Assembly (NCBI GenBank): GCA_037190845.1
Contig: JBBCJI010000003.1
Location: 248,001-312,000 of the forward strand
Length of the DNA: 64,000 nucleotides
Direction: 5' to 3'
Source: JBEBVQ01 sp037190845
GTDB taxonomy: Bacteria > Bacteroidota > Bacteroidia > Chitinophagales > Chitinophagaceae
The position numbers and the translations under genes were made by a program. The notes beneath the pieces were generated by a model, which saw nothing but the letters and a program-made list of their open reading frames with translations, ran no database searches and was not told the DNA's origin. Below are positions 48,984-57,404 of this stretch, piece after piece. Every line of letters starts with the position of its first letter. Position 1 is the stretch's first letter.

Positions 48984-50018
48984 ATGACTTTTCTGATTTT
49001 CACCGGCGCATCCCTGTTTGCTGCCACCGGGCAAGCTGATGCTCAAAAATTCCGCTGGCTGCAAACAAAAAACGATTCTACCTACATTACGGATCTGACA
49101 CAGGATCTGACCGTACGACTATATGGCTCACGAAAATATACCAGCTATCGCCTTGCAGACCTTAATCATAAACAAAGGCTTACTTACCGGCCCAACAGTC
49201 CGCTCAACTTCGGTTTTGGCTTTAATTATAAATTCATCGGGCTGAACATCGGGATAAATTTTCCCTTTGTAAATACCTATGACCGGTATGGCAAGACTAA
49301 ATTCCTGGACCTGCAGACGCACCTGTATTTACGCAAGCTGGTCGTAGACTTTTACGGACAGTATTATAATGGTTATTACCTCGCTAATCCATCGGTTCTA
49401 CCTGAAAACAATTACGACAACGTATACCGTCGTCCTGACCTGAGGACACTCAATATCGGGATGAGCGCACAGTACATTTTCAACGACAGGCGCTTCTCTT
49501 TCCGTTCGGCGTACCTGCAGAATGAGTACCAGAAAAAGAGTTCAGGCAGCTTTATGATGGGAGGGGACATACATGCCGTCCTGATCCGCAGCGACTCCGG
49601 TATTGTGCCGCGTAATATCCGCTATGACAACTTTTTCGATAACAGCCGGTTCAGCAGAAGCGATATATACTGTGCCACGATAAACGGCGGATACGCCTAT
49701 ACATTCGTGATCAAAAAACATTTTTTTACTACCCTGGCCGCACATACCGGCTTCGGATTCAACTATACCATGTTTGACAACCCTCTGACCGGGGCAAAGG
49801 ACAACGGTGTACAGGGACAACTGAATGCCACAGTAAGGATAGCTGCCGGGTATAATTCGGAGCGGTATTTCGCCGGCATACATTATGTAAACATTGCGAT
49901 GCGCAGCTACAGTCCACTGCCCTACGCCGTACAGGATTTTGGGGCCGGGAATTTCCGTTTTTCGATCGCCCGGAGGTTTAAAGTAAATAAACCACTGATA
50001 AAGTCACTGAACTTATAA
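48984..50018 (+). CDS. DUF4421 outer-membrane-type protein
   Basis: This 344-residue protein starts at ATG 48984 with a signal peptide (MTFLIFTGASLFAATGQADA). The remainder matches DUF4421: SYRLADLNHKQRLTYRPNSP, FGFGFNYKFIGLNIGIN and YYNGYYL are seen, with alternating hydrophobic residues typical of a beta barrel. It is probably an outer-membrane barrel of unknown function. An in-frame ATG at 48927 would give a longer, less signal-like N-terminus. Divergent from nfu and convergent with the cox genes. Confidence 0.8.
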   Translation: MTFLIFTGASLFAATGQADAQKFRWLQTKNDSTYITDLTQDLTVRLYGSRKYTSYRLADLNHKQRLTYRPNSPLNFGFGFNYKFIGLNIGINFPFVNTYDRYGKTKFLDLQTHLYLRKLVVDFYGQYYNGYYLANPSVLPENNYDNVYRRPDLRTLNIGMSAQYIFNDRRFSFRSAYLQNEYQKKSSGSFMMGGDIHAVLIRSDSGIVPRNIRYDNFFDNSRFSRSDIYCATINGGYAYTFVIKKHFFTTLAAHTGFGFNYTMFDNPLTGAKDNGVQGQLNATVRIAAGYNSERYFAGIHYVNIAMRSYSPLPYAVQDFGAGNFRFSIARRFKVNKPLIKSLNL

Positions 50019-50074
50019 CAACAGAGCGGTTTCGGCAACGATATTATTTTGACAACACATTGGGATGCAAAAAA

Positions 50075-50099
50075 GAAGCATGGCATTTTGCCATGCTTC
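50075..50099 (-). terminator. Intrinsic terminator of the act-cox operon
   Basis: Perfect 11-bp arms (GAAGCATGGCA and its complement) with a 3-base loop are followed on the minus strand by CTTTTTTG. It stands between the stop of coxA and the convergent DUF4421 gene. Confidence 0.75.
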
Positions 50100-50131
50100 A
50101 TCATTTATAACCACTAAAAAAGTCGCATTGT

Positions 50132-51952
50132 TTAGTGTGCATCTTCTCCCGGCTTAAGCGGCACGTCCTGAGGAATAAAATCGTTGCCATTACCGTCATC
50201 CTTATAATCGTACGGCCAGCGGTGTACCGTAGGTATCTCACCTTCCCAGTTACCGTGACCCGGATTAATAGGTGTTGTCCACTCAAGTGTGGTTGCCCCC
50301 CACGGATTTTTCGTTGTCACTCTGCGGCCCCAGAACATACTCATAAAGAAATTGACGATGAACAGGAACTGCGTAAAGAAAACGATAATTACGACAACGC
50401 TGATAAAACTGTTCAGCGAAGTAAATTGATTAAAGGACTCCCAGGCACTGTAATCATAGTAACGACGAGGCATACCGGCAATACCTTCGTAGTGCATCGG
50501 CCAGAAAATCAGGTAAGCTCCGGCAAGGGTAATAAAGAAGTGTATGTAGCCCAGGGTATTGTTCATATACCGGCCAAACATTTTGGGGAACCAATGATAG
50601 ATACCCGCAAACATACCAAAGAAGGCAGATATACCCATGATGATATGGAAGTGCGCCACAACGAAATAAGTATCGTGCAGGTGCAGATCCAGCGACGAGT
50701 TACCAAGGAAGATACCGGTAAGACCACCTGATATAAACAGGGAAACAAAGCCGATCGCAAACATCATAGCAACTGTAAACCGGATGTTGGCACGCCACAT
50801 GGTAGTCAGCCAGTTGAACACCTTTACTGCTGAGGGAACGGCGATCAGCAGCGTGAGCAGCACGAAGATTGAACCCAGAAACGGACTCATGCCGGTGACG
50901 AACATATGGTGCGCCCATACGAGGAAAGCCAGCACCGTAATACCCACCAGAGAAATGATCATCGCGAAATAACCGAAGATCGGCTTACGGCTGTTGGTAG
51001 AAAGAATCTCAGAAGCCATACCCATACCCGGCAGCATGATGATGTATACTTCCGGGTGACCAAGGAACCAGAACAAGTGCTGATACAGGATAGCCGACCC
51101 CCCGATATGAGGCAGGGCCTTGCCACCGATAAAGATCTCAGACAGATAGAACGATGTACCGAAAGTGCGGTCAAAGATCAGGAGTACAAATCCGGACAAC
51201 AATACCGGGAATGAAAGCACACCCAGCACAGCCGTAAACAACAACGCCCAGATCGTAAGGGGCATACGGGTCATAGACATACCCTTAGTACGCATGTTCA
51301 GTATCGTAGAGATATAGTTCAGGCCGCCAAGCAGCGAAGACGCTACAAATAAAGCCATAGAGATGAGCCATAGATCCATCCCGATCCCTGATCCGAGCGA
51401 AGCCTCCTTCAATGCGCTTAACGGCGGGTAAGTCGTCCAGCCTCCGGATGCCGGACCGGTTTCAACAAACAGGGAAATAAACATGACAATGCTGGCGGCA
51501 AAGAACATCCAGTAAGAGAGCATGTTCATAAAGGGAGAGGCCATATCACGGGCGCCTATCTGAAGCGGAATAAGCAGGTTGGCAAACGTACCGCTCAGCC
51601 CGGCAGTCAATACAAAAAACACCAGTATCGTACCGTGCATCGTAACCAGCGCATAATAAAACTCAGGGCTGAGCTTGCCTCCTTTTGCCCATTCCCCGAG
51701 AAATGTTTCCATGATCGGGAATGTCTTGTCGGGAAAACCGAGCTGCAGACGGAAAAATACAGACATCAGCCCACCGATAACCGCCCAGATGATACCCGTG
51801 ACCAGGAATTGCTTGGCGATCATCTTATGATCCTGACTGAATATATACTTCCATATAAAATGCTGCTCATGATGCTCATGCCCATGGTCATGATGTCCGG
51901 CATGATGAGCCTGTGCTATACTTGCTGCGTCGCTGACAATATTGGTACTCAT
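50132..51952 (-). CDS. coxA: Cytochrome c oxidase subunit I (aa3-type)
   Basis: This 606-residue heme-copper oxidase subunit reduces oxygen and pumps protons. Twelve or more membrane helices are predicted. Ligands are visible: His106 (VTMHGT) and His436 for low-spin heme, His434 (VVAHFH) for heme a3, and the copper site His299 with cross-linked Tyr303 (GHPEVY) and His348-His349 (WAHHMF). An N-terminal His-rich stretch (HHAGHHDHGHEHHEQH, about residues 16-31) is unusual and may bind metal. It is the last gene of the act-cox cluster. No subunit III or IV is encoded here. Confidence 0.95.
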   Translation of the reverse strand: MSTNIVSDAASIAQAHHAGHHDHGHEHHEQHFIWKYIFSQDHKMIAKQFLVTGIIWAVIGGLMSVFFRLQLGFPDKTFPIMETFLGEWAKGGKLSPEFYYALVTMHGTILVFFVLTAGLSGTFANLLIPLQIGARDMASPFMNMLSYWMFFAASIVMFISLFVETGPASGGWTTYPPLSALKEASLGSGIGMDLWLISMALFVASSLLGGLNYISTILNMRTKGMSMTRMPLTIWALLFTAVLGVLSFPVLLSGFVLLIFDRTFGTSFYLSEIFIGGKALPHIGGSAILYQHLFWFLGHPEVYIIMLPGMGMASEILSTNSRKPIFGYFAMIISLVGITVLAFLVWAHHMFVTGMSPFLGSIFVLLTLLIAVPSAVKVFNWLTTMWRANIRFTVAMMFAIGFVSLFISGGLTGIFLGNSSLDLHLHDTYFVVAHFHIIMGISAFFGMFAGIYHWFPKMFGRYMNNTLGYIHFFITLAGAYLIFWPMHYEGIAGMPRRYYDYSAWESFNQFTSLNSFISVVVIIVFFTQFLFIVNFFMSMFWGRRVTTKNPWGATTLEWTTPINPGHGNWEGEIPTVHRWPYDYKDDGNGNDFIPQDVPLKPGEDAH

Positions 51953-51996
51953 TTTTTGTATGCTTTATATACTTCTGTAGTAAAAAAACAGAATAA

Positions 51997-53052
51997 TTAT
52001 CTCATTGATATGGTTTCAGTATCCTGCTGTTCCGGCGTCTCTGCACCTTCATTATCCGTTGCATTTCCGGCAGGCGTGCCATTGGCGAGTGTATGATAGG
52101 GAACCTGCTTGGCCATCCAGGCGTCATATTCTTCCTGTGTTTCCACGATAATTGTTCCTCTCATAGAATAATGCCCGTTACCGCACATTTCAGCACAGGA
52201 TATTTCGTACACGAAATCCGGATTTTTGGTGATCCTTTTCATTTCCGCCGTAGTGATGGTCGGCGTTAGCCAGAGTGTCGTGGTGATACCCGGCACTGCG
52301 TCCATTTTCATCCGGAAGTGGGGCATACCCACATCATGCAGTACGTCGCGCGACCCGATGATCAGCTTCACTGGCTTATTGACCACCATGTGTACTTCCC
52401 CGTTCTGAGCAACGATATCATCCAGGTTATTTCTGTCGGTCCAGTCGAGGCCCAGTACGTTATTGGCGTCATTAATTTTTCTGAAATCACGTTTTCCCAA
52501 TGCACCATCCTGGCCGGGATAACGCACGATCCAGTTGAACTGCTTGCCGATAATTTCCACAATATTTGCATCAGGGGGCGCAGGCGCCGTAACTGCAAAC
52601 CAGTGTTTCAGGCCTACAGCCACCAGCGAAGCCATCGCTATGGCGGGAATGGTAGTCCAGATCAGCTCCAGCTTATTGTTGTGCGCATAGAAGAATGAAG
52701 TCCTTTTTTCGGTAGACTGGTAACGGAATGCAAACCAGAACAGTAATGCCTGTGTAGCGAAGAAAACGATACCGGTCATGATAACGGTAACCTTAAGCAT
52801 GTTGTCGTAGCCAACACCCTGCTCGGAAGCAGAAACCGGCAGCATCTTGTCTATCAGCATACGGTGGCACTCCCAGACGCCATACATACCCAGAATAAAG
52901 AAGACCACCAGCAACCAGGCCATCAGGCGGTTTGTCTGCCTGTTCACCTTTGCTTCGCCGCGCAAAACGGTTGCATATTCACTTGCTTTAGCTATCTGGT
53001 AGATGATAACAAATACCAGAACGATCAACGCTATTATTATTAATCCCGACAT
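51997..53052 (-). CDS. coxB: Cytochrome c oxidase subunit II
   Basis: This 351-residue subunit carries the CuA center that accepts electrons. Three hydrophobic segments near the N-terminus (about residues 2-17, 48-66 and 90-110) are followed by a periplasmic cupredoxin domain. CuA ligands are seen: a His in MPHFRMKMD and SCAEMCGNGHYSM (C-x-E-x-C-x-x-x-H-x-x-M). There is no C-terminal cytochrome c domain, so the oxidase is aa3- rather than caa3-type and must receive electrons from ActA/ActE. The acidic tail is short. Confidence 0.93.
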   Translation of the reverse strand: MSGLIIIALIVLVFVIIYQIAKASEYATVLRGEAKVNRQTNRLMAWLLVVFFILGMYGVWECHRMLIDKMLPVSASEQGVGYDNMLKVTVIMTGIVFFATQALLFWFAFRYQSTEKRTSFFYAHNNKLELIWTTIPAIAMASLVAVGLKHWFAVTAPAPPDANIVEIIGKQFNWIVRYPGQDGALGKRDFRKINDANNVLGLDWTDRNNLDDIVAQNGEVHMVVNKPVKLIIGSRDVLHDVGMPHFRMKMDAVPGITTTLWLTPTITTAEMKRITKNPDFVYEISCAEMCGNGHYSMRGTIIVETQEEYDAWMAKQVPYHTLANGTPAGNATDNEGAETPEQQDTETISMR

Positions 53053-53144
53053 TTTAAAAATTCACTTATGGTTATAAGTATACGTTATTACCGGTTTATG
53101 ATCATCCCGGCCACAGCCGGGAGATGAAAATGATTACATCCTAA

Positions 53145-54362
53145 CTAACTCTGGTGTATTACTGTTTCTTTCAATAATACATTATTATGCGTCACAAGAG
53201 AAGCCTTGGTCAGCAAACGTCCTACAGTGATCATCATGACACCTGCAAAACCAATGAAAATACCCAGCTCATACCAGCTCAGATGCCAGTGAGCGCCCAA
53301 CGGGCCAGGCATCATCATGATATAGAAATCCAGCCAGTGTCCGAATATGATGACCATCGCCATAAAGCTCACCGTAAAATAGTTGCGCTTGCTGGAACGT
53401 GACATCAGCACCAGGATCGGCATGATAAAGTTGATAATAAATACAGCATACCAGATCAGGCTGTAGGGCCCCTGCTGACGCATCTTGAAATAAGTAGTTT
53501 CTTCCGGTATGTTACTGTACCATATCAGCATATACTGGGCAAACCATACATACGTCCAGAAGATAGAAAAGGCAAACTGGAATTTACCCAGATCATGGAT
53601 ATGCTCCGTCGTTACCAGTTGCAGATGACCCTGGTTCTTCAGATAGATCACCCATATCATGATCAGCGAGATACCGCTTACAAAGGCGCTTGCAAAAGTA
53701 TACCAGCTAAACATAGTAGAATACCAGTGTGCATCAATGCTCATGATCCACAACCATGGTGTAACGCTCATTTGCGTCAGCGCATATACCACCAAAAATC
53801 CGGCAGCCCATTTCAAAAACAACCAATACAGTTTCGTACTGTTTTTGGGCGCTTTTTCCTGTGCCAGCGACATGGAGCGGAACTTACGACCAAAGAATGC
53901 CCAGGAAGCAACAGTCAGGATACTGAATACAATAAACATGGCTGGGTTGAGGAATGCTGTTTTCTGACTGATGATATGATCGGTGTTTCCGTCAGTAACC
54001 CAGGCGTATATTGGATTATGACCATCTATTTGAAAAACGAAAGCAGACAGGAATAAAACAACAAGGGCTATCAGACCAAACACCCACACATTAGCGCCAA
54101 TCGCTTCCGGAATGCGACGGTAGGCAACAATCCAACCGCCATGAGCCAGGGCAGTAACCGCCTGTATAAAAATGCTTACCGCAGAGATCAGCAGGAAGAA
54201 TATGCTATTATGGAGCAACACGATCCAGAAGCGGGTTTTGTCTGTCGCTTCGGAACTGCCCAGCAATGTAATGCCGCCAATAACCAGGGTAACGATACCG
54301 ATCAATAGCAGCAGTAAGCTGGTATTTTTAAATCGGGCCGGTATCTCAAAACGTTCGTTCAT
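53145..54362 (-). CDS. actF: Alternative complex III subunit ActF
   Basis: This 405-residue polytopic protein has about ten membrane helices. It matches the ActF subunit (quinol:cytochrome c oxidoreductase quinone-binding subunit 2), related to ActC/NrfD but lacking some of its sites. It lies within actABCDEF-coxBA, 40 bp after actE. Segments such as HNSIFFLLISAVSIFIQAVTALAHGGW and WLDFYIMMMPGPLG are typical of the subunit. With ActC it would sit in the membrane next to the oxidase. Confidence 0.88.
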   Translation of the reverse strand: MNERFEIPARFKNTSLLLLLIGIVTLVIGGITLLGSSEATDKTRFWIVLLHNSIFFLLISAVSIFIQAVTALAHGGWIVAYRRIPEAIGANVWVFGLIALVVLFLSAFVFQIDGHNPIYAWVTDGNTDHIISQKTAFLNPAMFIVFSILTVASWAFFGRKFRSMSLAQEKAPKNSTKLYWLFLKWAAGFLVVYALTQMSVTPWLWIMSIDAHWYSTMFSWYTFASAFVSGISLIMIWVIYLKNQGHLQLVTTEHIHDLGKFQFAFSIFWTYVWFAQYMLIWYSNIPEETTYFKMRQQGPYSLIWYAVFIINFIMPILVLMSRSSKRNYFTVSFMAMVIIFGHWLDFYIMMMPGPLGAHWHLSWYELGIFIGFAGVMMITVGRLLTKASLVTHNNVLLKETVIHQS

Positions 54363-54402
54363 TGGTATGCTTTTATAGAGAGTATGTTTAACTTTTTTAC
54401 GC

Positions 54403-55053
54403 TTAATGAGTTGTTCCCGTTTCTGCAGGGGCTGCTACAACTGCTGCATCGGGAGTTTTTTCAGGCAAACCGAACCTGAACGGATCACCACCGTTTTCAG
54501 CCTGCACTTGCTTGATGTATGCGATCACCTGCCAACGTTGCTTCTGGTCGAGCTGGCTGGCATAAGACCCCATCATATTTTTACCGAATTTGATTGCGGC
54601 ATAGATCGTCCCTTCATTCATGTGCAGGTATTTGCCGTCTTTGAGATTGGGCGGCATGGATGCAAACTTCCCGCTGGTAAACAGCGGACCCTGTCCGTCC
54701 AGGTTAGTGCCGTGACAAATACCGCAATAGATATTATACAAACGGGCGCCTTCTTCCAGTTCTGCGACATTGAAGCGCAGGCTGGTCGTAAACTTCTTGT
54801 ATGCGTTTGTATCGCCTTCCACAAGATGGTCGGGCAATGCATGACCTATGGCAACAGTTCCCTGTACCGGCTTACGGCTCGTCAGACTGTCTTCAAAAAC
54901 AGGATTGCCCGTATATGCGTCATAAGCACGTGAGTACGTCATATCAGGCGCATAGATCTTGCCGGGATTCCGCCGCATGCCGCCACTGTTGCATGCCGCC
55001 ATGCCCAGTCCGATCATCAGGCTTGCTACTACTATGCTTTTTGCTTTGTTCAT
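54403..55053 (-). CDS. actE: Alternative complex III monoheme cytochrome c ActE
   Basis: This 216-residue lipoprotein (start ATG 55053) has a lipobox signal, MNKAKSIVVASLMIGLGMAAC. A cytochrome c domain follows with one heme site, CGICH, at about residues 119-123 in the mature half (YNIYCGICHGTNLDGQGP), plus a distal methionine in the C-terminal part (MGSYASQL). It takes electrons within alternative complex III or hands them to the oxidase. Placed after actD and before actF, as in other Bacteroidota. An in-frame ATG at 55083 is less likely. Confidence 0.88.
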   Translation of the reverse strand: MNKAKSIVVASLMIGLGMAACNSGGMRRNPGKIYAPDMTYSRAYDAYTGNPVFEDSLTSRKPVQGTVAIGHALPDHLVEGDTNAYKKFTTSLRFNVAELEEGARLYNIYCGICHGTNLDGQGPLFTSGKFASMPPNLKDGKYLHMNEGTIYAAIKFGKNMMGSYASQLDQKQRWQVIAYIKQVQAENGGDPFRFGLPEKTPDAAVVAAPAETGTTH

Positions 55054-55157
55054 AAGTAAAAAGTGAACCGGGCTCATCAGCAATGGTTACTGAATACCCT
55101 GCTTTATAATTTTTATTACGGTAAACAAACTTTAACCTTATTCATACCAATACTTTA

Positions 55158-55730
55158 TCAGGCCAGCTCGTACGCTTCTTTCTTATCATACCTGCCATAC
55201 CACCAGCCGGCTTCTGCTACCTGCACATTTGTTTCAACAGCACCGGTGCTTTTAAGAAAATCAATCACTTCCTGTTCAGACACATGATCATTCAACTCAA
55301 TCGCGATTACAAAATAATCATCTGTCTGACGGGGGTGGAACACATGCTTCTTTACCCCCGGCATGATCTGGTTAATATAACAGAATGTCAACACCATACC
55401 TACTGCTGCAAACAGTACTGTAAGTTCAAAAACGATCGGTATGAACGCAGGCAGGGAGAAGTTCGGCTTACCACCAAAATTCACCGGCCAGTCTGCAGTA
55501 AAGATCCAGGACATAAATCCCAACGCTGTAGCCGTACCGGTAAGTCCATAGATAAAGCCGGCCACATGCAGATCCGTATCCTTCAAACCGAGCGCCTGAT
55601 CTAAACCGTGCACCGGGAAAGGCGTATACACATCATGCAGTTTATAGCCGCTGTGCCGTACTTTTTCCACAGCAGGAAACAATACTGCCTCATCATCATA
55701 ACAAGCTACCGCAAATTTCTTAATAGCCAT
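55158..55730 (-). CDS. actD: Alternative complex III subunit ActD (DUF3341)
   Basis: This 190-residue protein belongs to DUF3341. A soluble N-terminal part with FAVACYDDEAVLFPAVEKVRHSGYKLHDVYTPFP is followed by two membrane helices (about residues 58-80 and 97-118) and a C-terminal FVIAIELNDHVSEQEVIDFLKSTGA segment. ActD is a structural subunit at the inner-membrane face of alternative complex III. Gene order and family both support the call. Confidence 0.9.
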   Translation of the reverse strand: MAIKKFAVACYDDEAVLFPAVEKVRHSGYKLHDVYTPFPVHGLDQALGLKDTDLHVAGFIYGLTGTATALGFMSWIFTADWPVNFGGKPNFSLPAFIPIVFELTVLFAAVGMVLTFCYINQIMPGVKKHVFHPRQTDDYFVIAIELNDHVSEQEVIDFLKSTGAVETNVQVAEAGWWYGRYDKKEAYELA

Positions 55731-55749
55731 ACAACCAATTATTATTCAA

Positions 55750-55788
55750 TTTAATTAGCCAATCTGAAAATGTGCTAATTTGAAAATG
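55750..55788. repeat. Degenerate TTAATTAGCC / AATTTGAAAATG repeat between actC and actD
   Basis: The 103-bp gap includes TTTAATTAGCCAATCTGAAA followed by ATGTGCTAATTTGAAAATG. Two units of the dispersed family stand in tandem inside the operon. Confidence 0.45.
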
Positions 55789-55833
55789 TTCCTGTTATAT
55801 CAATACATACACAAACCGAACGCCTGTACATCT

Positions 55834-57270
55834 TTAATGATGCGCATGCTGCTGTTCGTGTATAAAATCTTCATCCCTCTTCTCATCTATAGCTGCCATT
55901 TCACGTTTATAGTTGTCGCCTGATGTCTTCAGCACAAATTTAATCTCCGCAACCGCTATCACCGGGAAATATTTGGCAAAAAGGAAGAAGCAGGTAAAGA
56001 ACAAACCGAATGTACCAAGATAAAAACCGACTTCCGGCCATGTGGGACTGTAGTAAGTCCAGCTACCCGGCAGGTAATCGCGATACAGGGACGTAACGAT
56101 GATTACAAAACGTTCGAACCACATACCGATATTTACCACGATACTCATGATAAACGTGAACGGTATATTACGACGCAGTTTCTTGAACCAGAACAACTGC
56201 GGAGACACCACGTTACACACCATCATCGCCCAGTAACTCCACCAGTAAGGCCCCATAATACGCCAGTGGAAAGCCGCCTGCTCATACTGAACCGCACTGT
56301 ACCATGCCATAAATAGTTCGGTAAGGTAGGCCACACCCACAATAGAACCGGTAAGTACAATTACTTTGTTCATCGCCTCGATATGCCCGAGGGTGATGTA
56401 ATCTTCGAGGTGGAGGATCTTACGCACGAGGATCAACAGGGTCTGCACCATTGCAAAACCGGAAAACACCGCGCCTGCAACGAAGTACGGCGGGAAGATG
56501 GTTGTATGCCAACCGGGAATCACCGAAGTGGCAAAGTCAAAAGATACGATCGTGTGTACCGAAAGTACAAGTGGTGTGGAAAGACCTGCGAGTACCAGCG
56601 ATAACGCTTCATGACGCTGCCAGTTTTTGGCAGTACCTGTCCAGCCGAAAGATGCCAGACCATAAAGGCGTTTGCGGAGCTTTGTTTTGGCACGGTCGCG
56701 GATGGTTGCAAAATCCGGGATCAGACCGGAATACCAGAACAATAACGATACTGTGAAATAAGTAGAGATCGCAAATACGTCCCACAACAGAGCCGAGTTA
56801 AAGTTGGGCCACAACGGACCGCGGGTATTCGGATAAGGTAATACGAACATGGCATCCCATACGCGCCCCATGTGAAAGATCGGGAACTGACCGGCGCACA
56901 TTACGGCAAAGATCGTCATCGCTTCCGCAGCACGGTTTACACCGGTACGCCAGCCCTGACGGAAGAGCAGGAGGATCGCGGAGATCAGCGTACCGGCGTG
57001 ACCGATACCTACCCACCATACGAAGTTAGTAATATCCCAACCCCAGCCGACAGTCCGGTTGATACCCCAGACACCGATACCCCAATACACTTCCCAGAAC
57101 ACGGAGAAAACCCCGAACATCAGGAGGCAAACCGAAAAGAAGAAACCGATGTACCACATGCGACCGGGTTTCCGCTCAATCGGGCTGATGATATCCTCTG
57201 TTATCTGGCGGTAGGTCTTATCTCCGTTTACCAGCGGCTCCCGTACAAATGATTCGTACTTTAAATGCAT
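55834..57270 (-). CDS. actC: Alternative complex III quinol-binding subunit ActC (NrfD-like)
   Basis: This 478-residue polytopic protein of the NrfD/PsrC family has about ten membrane helices. It oxidises quinol at the periplasmic side and is the principal quinone-binding subunit. Typical stretches include FWEVYWGIGVWGINRTVGWGWDITNFVWWVGIGHAGT near the N-terminus and HTIVSFDFATSVIPGWHTTIFPPYFV in the middle. The closing His-rich tail EQQHAHH is short. It follows actB by 134 bp. Confidence 0.93.
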   Translation of the reverse strand: MHLKYESFVREPLVNGDKTYRQITEDIISPIERKPGRMWYIGFFFSVCLLMFGVFSVFWEVYWGIGVWGINRTVGWGWDITNFVWWVGIGHAGTLISAILLLFRQGWRTGVNRAAEAMTIFAVMCAGQFPIFHMGRVWDAMFVLPYPNTRGPLWPNFNSALLWDVFAISTYFTVSLLFWYSGLIPDFATIRDRAKTKLRKRLYGLASFGWTGTAKNWQRHEALSLVLAGLSTPLVLSVHTIVSFDFATSVIPGWHTTIFPPYFVAGAVFSGFAMVQTLLILVRKILHLEDYITLGHIEAMNKVIVLTGSIVGVAYLTELFMAWYSAVQYEQAAFHWRIMGPYWWSYWAMMVCNVVSPQLFWFKKLRRNIPFTFIMSIVVNIGMWFERFVIIVTSLYRDYLPGSWTYYSPTWPEVGFYLGTFGLFFTCFFLFAKYFPVIAVAEIKFVLKTSGDNYKREMAAIDEKRDEDFIHEQQHAHH

Positions 57271-57404
57271 AGCACGTAATTAGAAAAAGTTCTTTATAAA
57301 ATTCACATACTGCTTCTGCTCCTGTTCACAAACCAACCCCACGGCATGGGCATCATTAACTATATCCGATCCGGCCGACCCTTATATTCCGGCCTTATTT
57401 TCAA